Assembly (NCBI GenBank): GCA_030696845.1
Contig: JAUYRJ010000024.1
Span: 1-42,345, forward strand
From: Polynucleobacter sp.
Lineage (GTDB): Bacteria; Pseudomonadota; Gammaproteobacteria; Burkholderiales; Burkholderiaceae
Reading direction: 5' to 3'
DNA length: 42,345 nt
Each line of letters begins with the position of its first letter. The first letter of the stretch is position 1. Below are positions 26,472 to 34,788 of this stretch, piece after piece. Both the position numbers and the translations under genes were made by a program. The notes under the pieces are model-generated. The model had not been told where the DNA came from and made no database searches. It worked only from the letters and a program-made list of their open reading frames with translations.

Positions 26472-28009
26472 TGTTCATTCCTCGCCATACTTCCTGGTTG
26501 ATATGCAGGTCCTTCTCGATTCCACCAACCGCCGCCTAAAGCGGCGAAGAGTGCTGCCGTATCGGCAAACCGCACTGCTTGCGCCTGTACTGATTTCACT
26601 TTGGCTTGCTGATATAAGTTTTGGTAATACAAAACAGCCAAGTAACTGCTTGTGCCTAACTTATATTGCTCTTGAACCAAATCCAATGTTTCTTTTGAAT
26701 AACGCTCCGCATCGGACGCGGCCTTCAATGACTGCGCACCTGTTTCTAATGCACGCAATGCGTCTGCCACTTCTTGGAATGCATTCAATACGGTTGCTTG
26801 ATACTGAAAGACGGCTTGCTCATAAGTCGCCATAGCACCTCTGCGCTGCGCCAATAACTGGCCGCCCTGAAATAAGGGCTGGAACAGTCCACCAGCCACA
26901 GACCAAATGGTAGCCGTAGGGCCAAATAAGGCATTGGATGTTAATGCTACCGAACCTATGCTGGCGCTTAAATTTAGTTGCGGCAATAGATTGGCGGTAG
27001 CTACTCCGACCAAGGCATTCGTTGATTTTAATAATGCTTCGGCAGCCCTTATATCAGGGCGCTGACGTACCAAACTAGAAGGTAATGATAGTGGGAGCTT
27101 TTCTGGCAAATGCAAGCTAGATAGGTCAAACTCAGCAACTTGGGCATTACTTGGAAACTCACCGGTGTAGACTGCGAGCTGATTTCGCGCAAATGCCAAG
27201 TTACGCTCATAGGCCAGCAGATCAACTTGTGAGTTGGATACGAGGGTTTGCTGTGAGGTCAAATCAACTCGCGAAACCGTACCAATCTTGAGTTGGCGCT
27301 CCGTGACATCGGCAAGATCTTGTTGGGCTTTTAATATCTCTTTAGTAGCTGCGTACTGCGCACGCAAAGCCGCCTCTCGTACGGCAGACGTGACGATATT
27401 TGCAGTCAAGGCTAAATAGGCCCCCTCCAGCTGAAATTGCTGAATCTCAGCTTGTGCACGCGCACTCTCAACCGTCCTTCTTGCTGCTCCAAATACATCC
27501 AGTCGATAGCCCAGATTGACTGATGTGTTGTAAATGCTATAGATATTTTGACCGGGTATTCCAAACGTCGCCAATGATTGTTGCTGCCTTCCAGTGTTTG
27601 CATTCAAGCCAATCGTTGGAAAATACTGCCCGCCAATTTGTGCATTGACATTCTCTTGCGCAACCCTCAATGCCGCATCAGCCGCAGCTAGGTTGGGATT
27701 CTGCTCTAAGGCTTTTTTAATTAATAACTCTAGCTGGGGTGATTTAAATAAGGTCCACCACTGAGCAGGTATATCTGCATCCTGAATAATTTGCTGTTCT
27801 GTACCCCCGGGAACATTGGGTGCGGTAGCTAATTTCTCGCTAATCGGCTTTTCTGTAAATCGCACTGCTGCTGGACTGTTAGGCTGCTTAAAGTCTGGTC
27901 CGACAGCGCATCCACCAAAAACGGCTGCAAGCGTTACCAGCATTCCACGTAGAACGTGATTAGTACGCGGATGTATTCGGGATTGCAGATCTGGATTTAT
28001 TGCTCTCAT
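26468..28009 (-). CDS. RND efflux outer-membrane factor (NodT/OprM family lipoprotein)
   Basis: A 513-residue trimeric outer-membrane channel of the NodT/OprM family. The N-terminus carries a lipobox (VFGGCAVGPDF, Cys near 34) after a long n-region. Two repeated outer-membrane efflux domains follow, with QNPNLAAADAALRVAQENV and, in the second, RQRPDIRAAEALLKSTNA and GTSSYLAVL. It is the first gene of the operon. Its start has AAGGA at ideal spacing, but that site is inside a perfect stem-loop (28013-28040). The gene order OMF-adaptor-pump is like the metal-type CzcCBA operons, not the usual adaptor-pump-OMF of drug pumps. Confidence 0.94.
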   Translation of the reverse strand: MRAINPDLQSRIHPRTNHVLRGMLVTLAAVFGGCAVGPDFKQPNSPAAVRFTEKPISEKLATAPNVPGGTEQQIIQDADIPAQWWTLFKSPQLELLIKKALEQNPNLAAADAALRVAQENVNAQIGGQYFPTIGLNANTGRQQQSLATFGIPGQNIYSIYNTSVNLGYRLDVFGAARRTVESARAQAEIQQFQLEGAYLALTANIVTSAVREAALRAQYAATKEILKAQQDLADVTERQLKIGTVSRVDLTSQQTLVSNSQVDLLAYERNLAFARNQLAVYTGEFPSNAQVAEFDLSSLHLPEKLPLSLPSSLVRQRPDIRAAEALLKSTNALVGVATANLLPQLNLSASIGSVALTSNALFGPTATIWSVAGGLFQPLFQGGQLLAQRRGAMATYEQAVFQYQATVLNAFQEVADALRALETGAQSLKAASDAERYSKETLDLVQEQYKLGTSSYLAVLYYQNLYQQAKVKSVQAQAVRFADTAALFAALGGGWWNREGPAYQPGSMARNEQ

Positions 28010-28012
28010 ATC

Positions 28013-28040
28013 AGTCCTTATTTGAACACAAATAAGGACT
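28013..28040 (-). promoter_or_regulatory. perfect 12-bp stem-loop enclosing the efflux operon ribosome-binding site
   Basis: On the minus strand AGTCCTTATTTG, loop TGTT, CAAATAAGGACT is a perfect 12-bp hairpin ending 3 nt before the outer-membrane-factor ATG (28009). The Shine-Dalgarno AAGGA lies in the 3' arm, 5 nt from the ATG, so folding would hide it. The stem is followed by no T tract, so it is not a terminator. Either translational control or a repressor operator with dyad symmetry would explain it. Confidence 0.7.
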
Positions 28041-28097
28041 TTCTTCCTATATCTATATGCTTTGAAAGGAATGCATAACGATTGACTTTAACAAAGA

Positions 28098-28109
28098 TTT
28101 GCTAGCAAA
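28098..28109. promoter_or_regulatory. 12-bp perfect palindrome upstream of efflux operon
   Basis: TTTGCTAGCAAA is a perfect palindrome about 90 nt upstream of the outer-membrane-factor start. It would suit binding of a dimeric repressor, but no regulator gene is adjacent and no clear -35/-10 pair could be placed around it. Confidence 0.3.
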
Positions 28110-28122
28110 GCCGTGGGCGAAT

Positions 28123-28269
28123 CTATGAGATTTCGATGATTTTTAATGTTGGCTTCGTATAAGTGGTGAGCATTTTCACTGGCACGATTTCCTTTATTTT
28201 AATAAAACCTCTTCGGATCCCTGCTTGAGTTGATATATATTGTGCTACCTCAGAAAATAAGGCTTTCAT
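28123..28269 (-). CDS. candidate small ORF, 48 residues, unrecognised
   Basis: An ATG at 28269 opens 48 codons ending in TAG (28123) in the leader region of the efflux operon. The product would start MKALFSEVAQYISTQ and end KPTLKIIEIS. It is basic with alternating hydrophobic residues and no signal peptide. Another open stretch upstream ends in a TGA that overlaps this ATG (ATGA), as coupled genes do. Against it, the ribosome-binding site is weak, codons such as ATA and AGA are used, and a frame this long is expected by chance in AT-rich DNA. It resembles no family I know. Confidence 0.25.
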   Translation of the reverse strand: MKALFSEVAQYISTQAGIRRGFIKIKEIVPVKMLTTYTKPTLKIIEIS

Positions 28270-28524
28270 AGCCTATTTCTTTTTTCTTCTCGTCGGAATG
28301 GATTGTAGTTGCTGCGATTAGATACTTTTATCCCTCTCGCCTTCCATTTGCTTTCTTGCTTGGCGCATCAATAAAACGATTGATTTTCATACTGAATCAT
28401 TATTGCTGCCATCATTAATCATTCCGTACGAAAGATAAAAAAATGATCAATTTTTAAAAAATACAAAGGGGAGTCTTTTATTTCACGTATTTCATCCCAG
28501 ACCCACCCTCAGTAAATCAAAGCA

Positions 28525-29610
28525 CTAGCTCAAAAAAAGGTGGTTGCCATCCAATGTTTTATTCGCATTAAGCGCTTCCATGGAAACAAAAGAAGGCGTC
28601 TTTAAGCTGCTCATCTGGTTCATATCAAAAACCGAAAAATTCAAACTATCAATGGTGCGAATATAGAAATGGTTTTGGTTTAAGTCCCGCAAAACTGTCC
28701 AGCTAGTGACTTCTGACGCAGATTCTTCAGCGGCACCAAGCATGCTGCGTTCGCCAGCAGGCATGTCGCTTGAGACGTCCACAGAAATTCCTGTTGGTCG
28801 ATCAAAATTATTCATCACGTGACTCAGAGTCAAGATAGCCTCTTGCGGTGTCTTGCCCTTGTATACAAATTGAGAATAATAGGCAGCCCTCACAAAGCGT
28901 CCAGGAGAGGTTGCTGTGCTGGGGAGGTTTGCCATATTGGCTCCGCCGTCAAACGCCTTCACTTCCAACTTGTTAAATTGGGCTGTATTTTTATCTACAT
29001 TCGTTAAAAATGTGTAATTGCCCATATTTTGAAGATGCCAAGGGAAGGGTGGGTTATTAGTCAAGACACCGACTTCATTGTCATACACCTCAGTTTTGCC
29101 TGACGACCACTCGATCACGATGCCAGCGCCAGTACGATCCCAAAGCGCGAAATGAATTGGCGCTGGCTCGGCCCCAAGCAAAGGAATAACGGGCAACCAA
29201 AATTGAACATCCTTGTTCTCTATTGCCTGCTTAACTTCAGCCACCGTCTTAAAGTTTCCGAGCGCCCAAACCCCAAGATCCGTTACGGAGATTACCTCAC
29301 TATCCGTTACTCCTGAAACATCCGGCGAAGAATTACCACCTAGGGAATTGGTTGAGATGGTCAGACCATACTCATTCATCGCCTCGTGTAAGGTCCCTTG
29401 TTTTGCCTGACTGATGCCACCTACTAATACGCCAAAAATAGCGTACTTCGTGTTGAAAGTCACCCCCTGCTTACCGGCGGGTGTAAACGATTCCATTCGG
29501 GTGCCCACTGGAAAGTACGCCATTTGATTGGGAGATGGTCCAACAAATTCTAATGTTCTACCCGTATAAATCAGGCCATTTGCATCGTAATAAGCTAAGA
29601 CAGTGCACAT
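28525..29610 (-). CDS. linear amide C-N hydrolase, choloylglycine hydrolase/penicillin V acylase family
   Basis: A 361-residue Ntn-hydrolase. After Met removal the N-terminal nucleophile would be Cys2 (MCTVLAYY). The family arginine is Arg18 in GRTLEF, and the position that is Asp in many bile-salt hydrolases is Glu21 here. Other matches are TNNPPFPWHLQNMGNY and PGRFVRAAYYSQF. No signal peptide precedes Cys2, so it should be cytosolic. Known members cleave bile salts, penicillin V, N-acyl-homoserine lactones or linear amides. The start has GGAG 5 nt upstream. It stands alone between two gaps of about 0.5 kb, which suggests an acquired gene. Confidence 0.88.
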   Translation of the reverse strand: MCTVLAYYDANGLIYTGRTLEFVGPSPNQMAYFPVGTRMESFTPAGKQGVTFNTKYAIFGVLVGGISQAKQGTLHEAMNEYGLTISTNSLGGNSSPDVSGVTDSEVISVTDLGVWALGNFKTVAEVKQAIENKDVQFWLPVIPLLGAEPAPIHFALWDRTGAGIVIEWSSGKTEVYDNEVGVLTNNPPFPWHLQNMGNYTFLTNVDKNTAQFNKLEVKAFDGGANMANLPSTATSPGRFVRAAYYSQFVYKGKTPQEAILTLSHVMNNFDRPTGISVDVSSDMPAGERSMLGAAEESASEVTSWTVLRDLNQNHFYIRTIDSLNFSVFDMNQMSSLKTPSFVSMEALNANKTLDGNHLFLS

Positions 29611-29894
29611 AAGCTCTCCATCGTAAAGAAAATTAATGAGTATCGTTTTGCTACTTTAAGGGTGTTTACGTAATACGGTAAAAATCACATTCGGGATCAG
29701 TCTGGTGATTAATAACTTTCTTTATTCATTTAGCCAACCTTAGTTATTGCCAACGTTTGACCGCGCCCCATAACTACCTTGCAGCTTCAAATTATCTACG
29801 CTCAAATAACGTTTTAGTAAATACATACTATGTAGCCAGTATAAAACAGCCTGTTTCTATGTCTTCTCTTTGCTTCGCCCATGCCACCTTCGAA
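29611..29894. other. non-coding stretch upstream of the amidase
   Basis: About 280 nt with no supported gene. It contains the amidase leader and, near 29666-29685, a small TTTAC/GTAAA inverted repeat around TTACGTAA-like sequence that could be a promoter or operator. An open frame on the plus strand at 29757-29957 has no family resemblance or ribosome-binding site. No RNA gene could be recognised. Confidence 0.4.
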
Positions 29895-30127
29895 TCAAGA
29901 GCGCGCTCTGAGACGGCTTTCTGCATGCTTATAGCGCCAGGCAGCCTGAATCATTGACGTATTTTGCGATGCGACAATGCAGTCGCCCTTCCCCTTGATC
30001 TCAGCCAAATGCTGGCGACCTTCAATATCGTTTGGCGTGCACACGGCAGACGAATGTCGTGAGTAAGCGCTTTAAGTAAAAATAGGGAATGTTCTGGAGA
30101 CTTATATCGGAATTCTGCTGAGCAGAT
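29895..30127 (-). pseudogene. probable frameshifted gene remnant downstream of glmS
   Basis: Two minus-strand open frames join into one plausible protein tail. From 30127 one frame reads FRYKSPEHSLFLLKALTHD and IRLPCARQ. After about 30045 the coding-like frame continues one base off with DIEGRQHLAEIKGKGDC, IVASQNTSMIQAAW and RYKHAESRLRARS to a TGA at 29897-29895. Codon use looks native before the shift in the first frame and after it in the second, and poor (ATA, AGA, AGG) if the first frame is followed on. No ATG or ribosome-binding site is seen. It looks like a 5'-truncated gene with one lost base. I do not recognise the family; a 49-residue GTG-started gene (30044-29895) is the alternative. 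Confidence 0.35.
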
Positions 30128-30137
30128 TCACTCTAAG

Positions 30138-31970
30138 CTACTCCACCGTAACGCTTTTGGCTAAATTTCTGGGCTTATCAACATCGGTTCCACGTGCACA
30201 GGCCGTGTGATATGCCAACAGTTGCAAGGGTACGACATGAAGAATCGGGGATAGATCACCGTAATGCTCTGGTAGCCGAATGACAGCTATGCCCTCACTA
30301 CTCACTATTTCAGTATCAAGATCAGCAAATACGTATAGCCTTCCACCGCGCGCTTTGACCTCTTGCATATTGGACTTAAGTTTTTCCAGCAAGATGTCGT
30401 TTGGCGCCACCGTTACTACGGGCATCTTATCGGTGACAAGCGCCAAGGGACCGTGCTTTAACTCTCCAGCGGGATAGGCTTCTGCGTGAATGTAGGAAAT
30501 TTCCTTAAGTTTTAGCGCGCCCTCAAGAGCGATGGGGTAATGCAATCCGCGCCCTAAGAAAAGCGCATTCTCACATTTTGCAAACACATCACTCCAAGCG
30601 ATGATTTGTGGCTCTAGAGCCAAAACTGAGTTCAATGCCTTGGGTAAATGCCGAAGCGCGTTGAGCTGTTGTTTTTCCTCCTTGGCATCAACACGACCTT
30701 GCCGTTTCGCAACGGACATAGTCAACAAATACAAAGCGAGTAATTGCGTCGTAAATGCCTTAGTTGAAGCAACCCCGATCTCGGTACCCGCCTTAGTTAA
30801 GAAATGCCAATCCGTTTCGCGAACCATCGCGCTGCTGGCTACATTGCAGATGGCAAGCGTCAGCAAATGACCCAAACCTTTAGCATGACGTAAAGCAGCC
30901 AAGGTATCGGCCGTTTCACCCGACTGAGATACAACGACAACCAGTGCCTTGGGATTAGGTACAGTAGTGCGGTAGCGATATTCACTAGCGATCTCAACTT
31001 GTGTCGCTATACCAGCAATACTTTCCAACCAATATTTGGCCACACACGCAGAGTAGTAGCTTGTGCCACAAGCCAAAATTAAAATCTGATCAAATTGCTG
31101 CCATGTGACTGGATCCGCATTAAATAGATTTGGTCCAAATTGCGTAATATTTGCAAGTGTGTCGGCAACCGCTCGTGGTTGCTCAAAAATTTCTTTTTGC
31201 ATGTAGTGCTGATAGGGGCCAAGGTCTACTGAGTCTGCCTGCGCAGGCATCGGCCTTTGCTCACGCTGAATCGCTGTCCCAGCACAATCCAGTATTTCAA
31301 TATGATCTGCTTTTAGAACAGCAACATCGCCTTCTTCTAAGTAGATCATGGAACTTGCGCGGCCCGCAAGCGCGAGCGCATCCGAAGCCAAGAAATTTTC
31401 ATTCTCGCCTAGAGCAACAACCAGCGGTGACCCCACACGGGCGCCAACTAGGGTGTCGGGGCAGTCTTGGGCAATTACCCCAATCGCGTACGCACCGTGC
31501 AGTCTTGGCAATACCGACTTAACGGCAGCTACTAAATTACGCGGACTACTCGCAATATAGGCTTGATGAATCAAGTGGGCAATCACCTCTGTGTCTGTCT
31601 CGGAATCGAATACATAACCAGAAGACATGAGTTCTGTCCTCAAGGTTTCATAATTCTCAATAATGCCGTTATGAACCACGGCAATTAACTGATTAGAGAT
31701 ATGGGGGTGCGCATTTTGCGTATCCGGCTTGCCATGCGTTGCCCAGCGTGTATGGGCAACTCCTAATGTGCCATGAAAATGATTACCTTGTTCAGCCAAC
31801 TCCGAAACCCGCGCGGTGGTGCGCGCGCGCTCGATCTCGTGCTTTGCATCAGCGCCATTAATAACCGCAAACCCGCAAGAGTCATACCCGCGGTATTCAA
31901 GGCGACGCAGCCCTTCAATTAAAACAGGAACAATATTCTTACTTGATGCCGCACCTACGATTCCGCACAT
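30138..31970 (-). CDS. glmS: glutamine--fructose-6-phosphate aminotransferase (isomerizing)
   Basis: A 610-residue enzyme that makes glucosamine 6-phosphate, the first step to UDP-GlcNAc for peptidoglycan and LPS. The N-terminal glutaminase begins MCGIVGA (nucleophile Cys2), with [16 protein letters not shown] and [11 protein letters not shown]. Two SIS sugar-isomerase domains follow ([40 protein letters not shown]) with the C-terminal [12 protein letters not shown]. The length is standard. The start overlaps the glmU stop by 1 nt (TAATG). No glmS ribozyme is possible because the genes abut. Confidence 0.97.
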   Translation of the reverse strand: MCGIVGAASSKNIVPVLIEGLRRLEYRGYDSCGFAVINGADAKHEIERARTTARVSELAEQGNHFHGTLGVAHTRWATHGKPDTQNAHPHISNQLIAVVHNGIIENYETLRTELMSSGYVFDSETDTEVIAHLIHQAYIASSPRNLVAAVKSVLPRLHGAYAIGVIAQDCPDTLVGARVGSPLVVALGENENFLASDALALAGRASSMIYLEEGDVAVLKADHIEILDCAGTAIQREQRPMPAQADSVDLGPYQHYMQKEIFEQPRAVADTLANITQFGPNLFNADPVTWQQFDQILILACGTSYYSACVAKYWLESIAGIATQVEIASEYRYRTTVPNPKALVVVVSQSGETADTLAALRHAKGLGHLLTLAICNVASSAMVRETDWHFLTKAGTEIGVASTKAFTTQLLALYLLTMSVAKRQGRVDAKEEKQQLNALRHLPKALNSVLALEPQIIAWSDVFAKCENALFLGRGLHYPIALEGALKLKEISYIHAEAYPAGELKHGPLALVTDKMPVVTVAPNDILLEKLKSNMQEVKARGGRLYVFADLDTEIVSSEGIAVIRLPEHYGDLSPILHVVPLQLLAYHTACARGTDVDKPRNLAKSVTVE

Positions 31971-33448
31971 TATTTTTTAACCTTCACTGTTTTTTTAGGG
32001 GCAAGCTTCACGGCCTGTTTTCTTACATTGGCTTTGCTTGCCTCTACCTTTTTTTCGTGCTTGACAGGGCGCTGCCACTGTAAAGAGACTTGTTTTGCTC
32101 GTGATACGGTAAGCTGATTGGCTGGCGCATCTTTTGTCAGTGTTGTGCCCGCACCCAATGTGGCGCCACGACCGACTCGCACTGGCGCAACAAGCTGCGT
32201 ATCGGAGCCGATGAATACATCGTCTTCAATGATCGTTTGGTGCTTATTCACTCCATCGTAATTACATGTAATCGTCCCAGCGCCAATATTAACGCGGGCA
32301 CCCACAATGGAATCGCCCACATACGCCAAGTGATTTGCTTTACTATTGGCGGCAATGCGACTGTTTTTAACTTCAACAAAATTTCCGATATGTACGTCGT
32401 TTGCTAAATCAGCGCCCGGTCGCAATCTGGCATAAGGACCAATCAAGGAATTGGCGCCCACAGTAGCGCCATCTATATGACTAAAGGCATGCACTACCGC
32501 ATTCGTATTAATTTCACAGTCTCGCAAAATGCAATAAGGGCCCACACGCACCCCTGACGCTAAGCTTACATTGCCCTCAAAAATACAACCGACATCGATA
32601 AATACATCGGTTCCGCAGCGTAAGTTGCCACGTACATCTATTCGCGCAGGATCTGCCAACGAAATTCCTGCATCCATTAACTGGCGTGCGATTGTATGTT
32701 GATATATACGTTCTAGGCTCGCTAGTTGCTCACGGCTATTGACGCCAACCGTTTCCCATTCAAACTCTGCTTGCGTCGTTCGAATCGGAACGCCGTCGCG
32801 TGCGGCCATCTCTATCACATCGGTTAAATAATATTCGCCCTGCGCATTACTGGCTCGCAATGATTTAAGCCACCGCTTGAGTGGTCGTGTTGGCAACACC
32901 ATGATGCCGGTATTAATTTCGCGTATCGCTTTCTGTTCGCGATTGGCGTCTTTTTCTTCCACTATCCCCGTTACAGCGCCATCAGCAGCACGCAAGATAC
33001 GACCATAACCTGCTGGATTGTCCATTTCTTGAGTAAGCAAGGCTAAGGCGGAATCCTGCCCGCGCGCTCCATCGGCCAACTTACTTAAATACGTGAGTGT
33101 CTTTTTTGAGGTGAGAGGCACATCACCATAAAGGACTAAGGTCGGCTCATCAACATCTAGCTTTGGCAAGGCCTGTAGCAACGCATGGCCAGTTCCCTTT
33201 TGCTCTTTTTGCATCACCGTAGTCACATTTGCTAAGGCGGGATGCTCTTTTTTTCCGGACTCCAAATATGCCTGTATATCCGTTGCGCCATGACCAATAA
33301 CCACAATCGGGGATGCTTTTGGCGACAGGGCATGAGCAGTTGCCAATACATACTCTAGCAGCGGCTTTCCGGCAAGGGTCTGAAGTACTTTCGGCAACGC
33401 CGATTTCATGCGCTTTCCTTGGCCGGCGGCGAGTATGACAATATTCAT
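31970..33448 (-). CDS. glmU: bifunctional UDP-GlcNAc pyrophosphorylase / glucosamine-1-P acetyltransferase
   Basis: A 492-residue bifunctional enzyme that acetylates glucosamine 1-phosphate and couples it to UTP. The N-terminal uridylyltransferase has [17 protein letters not shown] (6-22) and LYGDVPL. The C-terminal left-handed beta-helix has hexapeptide repeats and [29 protein letters not shown] and [11 protein letters not shown]. Unlike E. coli GlmU (456 residues), it ends in a Lys-rich tail of about 35 residues ([12 protein letters not shown] ... KTVKVKK). It lies 1 nt after ttcA and is coupled to glmS. Confidence 0.97.
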   Translation of the reverse strand: MNIVILAAGQGKRMKSALPKVLQTLAGKPLLEYVLATAHALSPKASPIVVIGHGATDIQAYLESGKKEHPALANVTTVMQKEQKGTGHALLQALPKLDVDEPTLVLYGDVPLTSKKTLTYLSKLADGARGQDSALALLTQEMDNPAGYGRILRAADGAVTGIVEEKDANREQKAIREINTGIMVLPTRPLKRWLKSLRASNAQGEYYLTDVIEMAARDGVPIRTTQAEFEWETVGVNSREQLASLERIYQHTIARQLMDAGISLADPARIDVRGNLRCGTDVFIDVGCIFEGNVSLASGVRVGPYCILRDCEINTNAVVHAFSHIDGATVGANSLIGPYARLRPGADLANDVHIGNFVEVKNSRIAANSKANHLAYVGDSIVGARVNIGAGTITCNYDGVNKHQTIIEDDVFIGSDTQLVAPVRVGRGATLGAGTTLTKDAPANQLTVSRAKQVSLQWQRPVKHEKKVEASKANVRKQAVKLAPKKTVKVKK

Positions 33449-33449
33449 A

Positions 33450-34364
33450 TTAGAGATTATAAGTGCCCTGAATTACGCTGCCGCAGGACAATTCATCCAG
33501 ATCAGCCTCATCAATTCCACGGTCGCCCTGAGTTCTTCCTGCCAAGCCCCCAAGCGGCCCATCGATTCCGCCACTGACTTCTAAATTCGTAAAGTCAAAC
33601 GCACCACGATCCATCAGATGCGACGGAACGATGTGGTGCATAGACCGAAAGAGATTTTCGACGCGGCCCGGATACTTTTTTTCCCATTCGCGCAACATTT
33701 GCTTCATGGCGCCACGCTGAAGATTGGGCTGACTGCCACATAAATCGCATGGAATAATAGGAAACTGCATGTCTTGCGCATACCGCTCTAGCAGCTTTTC
33801 TGGCACATAGGCTAAGGGCCGAATCACAATATGCTTGCCATCATCTGAACGCAATTTGGGCGGCATGCCCTTTAACTTGCCTGCATAAAACATATTGAGT
33901 AGCAAGGTTTCTAAAATATCATCGCGGTGATGACCCAGCGCAATTTTGCTTGCTCCAAGCTCATCTGCGACACGATACAAAATTCCACGTCGCAATCGAG
34001 AGCACAGGCCGCAAGTGGTTTTTCCTTCTGGTATTACACGCTTCACAATGCTGTACGTATCTTGCACTTCTATATGAAACGGGATTCCCAGTGATGAGAG
34101 GTAATTTGGCAATATTTCTGCTGGAAAATTGGGCTGTTTTTGATCTAAATTCACCGCCACAATCTCAAACTGAATGGGCGCACGCTCTCGTAATTTCAGA
34201 AGAATATCTAACATGGCGTAGCTATCTTTTCCACCCGAGACGCAAACCATTACCTTGTCGCCATCTTCGATCATGCCAAAATCGCCGATAGCTTGGCCCA
34301 TTAATCGAGTAATTTTTTTCTCGAGCTTGTTTTCTTCAAAAATAGCTTTGCGTGGATCGCTCAT
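33450..34364 (-). CDS. ttcA: tRNA 2-thiocytidine(32) synthetase
   Basis: A 304-residue PP-loop ATPase that thiolates C32 of some tRNAs. The PP-loop is SGGKDS (43-48). CGLC (118-121) and the downstream [12 protein letters not shown] supply the cysteines for the [4Fe-4S] cluster and persulfide transfer. [15 protein letters not shown] is typical of the family. The length matches E. coli TtcA (311). It sits 19 nt after folB and 1 nt before glmU on the same strand, a conserved Burkholderiales order. Confidence 0.95.
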   Translation of the reverse strand: MSDPRKAIFEENKLEKKITRLMGQAIGDFGMIEDGDKVMVCVSGGKDSYAMLDILLKLRERAPIQFEIVAVNLDQKQPNFPAEILPNYLSSLGIPFHIEVQDTYSIVKRVIPEGKTTCGLCSRLRRGILYRVADELGASKIALGHHRDDILETLLLNMFYAGKLKGMPPKLRSDDGKHIVIRPLAYVPEKLLERYAQDMQFPIIPCDLCGSQPNLQRGAMKQMLREWEKKYPGRVENLFRSMHHIVPSHLMDRGAFDFTNLEVSGGIDGPLGGLAGRTQGDRGIDEADLDELSCGSVIQGTYNL

Positions 34365-34383
34365 GGCTGTCTTTTAATGATGA

Positions 34384-34776
34384 CTACTCTTTAATCCGAA
34401 AGACTTCGACTCCAACAGAGTGGCAGTCGGGATAAACATCGGGCTTGGCGGTGGAAACGCGCGTTGCCATGACATTGGGGTGGGCCAGCATTGCCGCAGC
34501 AATATCGTCGCACAAGGTTTCTTGCAAATGAATGTGGCCTTGCTGCGAGCGCGTGCGAATGGTTTCACGCATAAAGTCGTAGTCAAGCACCTCTTCCAGC
34601 AAGTCATTTTCTGGCGTGTTTAACTCAAACGGTATGTATAGATCGATATTGAGAATAACCCGTTGCTCGGCTTTTTTCTCAAAATCATGTACGCCGATAT
34701 TGATATAAATTTCATAATCCCGCAGAAACAAACGGCGGCAGTTATTCAGCTTGGGGTGAGACAGGATTGCGTGCAT
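34384..34776 (-). CDS. folB: dihydroneopterin aldolase
   Basis: A 130-residue FolB-family protein that cleaves 7,8-dihydroneopterin to 6-hydroxymethyl-dihydropterin in folate synthesis. Recognisable parts are IYINIGVHDFEKKAEQRVIL (about 23-42), the LLEEVLDYDFMRETI helix and the C-terminal SVGVEVFR. The length is typical. It lies 12 nt after a PTR1-like SDR gene, so a dihydroneopterin-pathway enzyme and a pterin reductase are probably made together. Confidence 0.93.
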   Translation of the reverse strand: MHAILSHPKLNNCRRLFLRDYEIYINIGVHDFEKKAEQRVILNIDLYIPFELNTPENDLLEEVLDYDFMRETIRTRSQQGHIHLQETLCDDIAAAMLAHPNVMATRVSTAKPDVYPDCHSVGVEVFRIKE

Positions 34777-34788
34777 TCAGAAAAAAGC

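Larger units (their letters stand above)
28041..28524. other. gene-poor AT-rich gap between efflux operon and amidase
   Basis: About 0.5 kb without a convincing gene, clearly more AT-rich than its neighbours. It holds the palindrome at 28098-28109, the small ORF at 28123-28269, and a weak 5-bp hairpin with a T-rich tail on the plus strand (AGGCT/AGCCT, 28260-28274). The efflux promoter must lie here or overlap the hairpin. No terminator was found behind the amidase. Confidence 0.5.

Noticed and set aside
28260-28274. AGGCT/AGCCT hairpin followed by a T-rich run on the plus strand
   Set aside because: The stem has only 5 bp and no plus-strand gene precedes it, so it is not a credible terminator.
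29880-29910. TTCGAATC resembling a tRNA T-loop
   Set aside because: No matching acceptor stem, anticodon arm or D arm could be found around it on either strand.
29757-29957. Plus-strand 66-codon open frame near the amidase
   Set aside because: No ribosome-binding site, no family resemblance, poor codon use, and it overlaps the better-supported minus-strand remnant.
30040-30127. LTHDIRLP in the first frame of the remnant resembles a histidine-kinase H-box
   Set aside because: The match is eight residues long with no kinase domain nearby, so it is too short to name a family.
31236-31250. The 15-nt string around GCCTGCGCAGGC occurs here and again near 38006-38020
   Set aside because: Both copies are inside genes (glmS and the NDUFA9-like gene) and both encode Pro-Ala-Gln-Ala-Asp. 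One shared 15-mer is about what chance gives in 42 kb, so it is not a repeat family.
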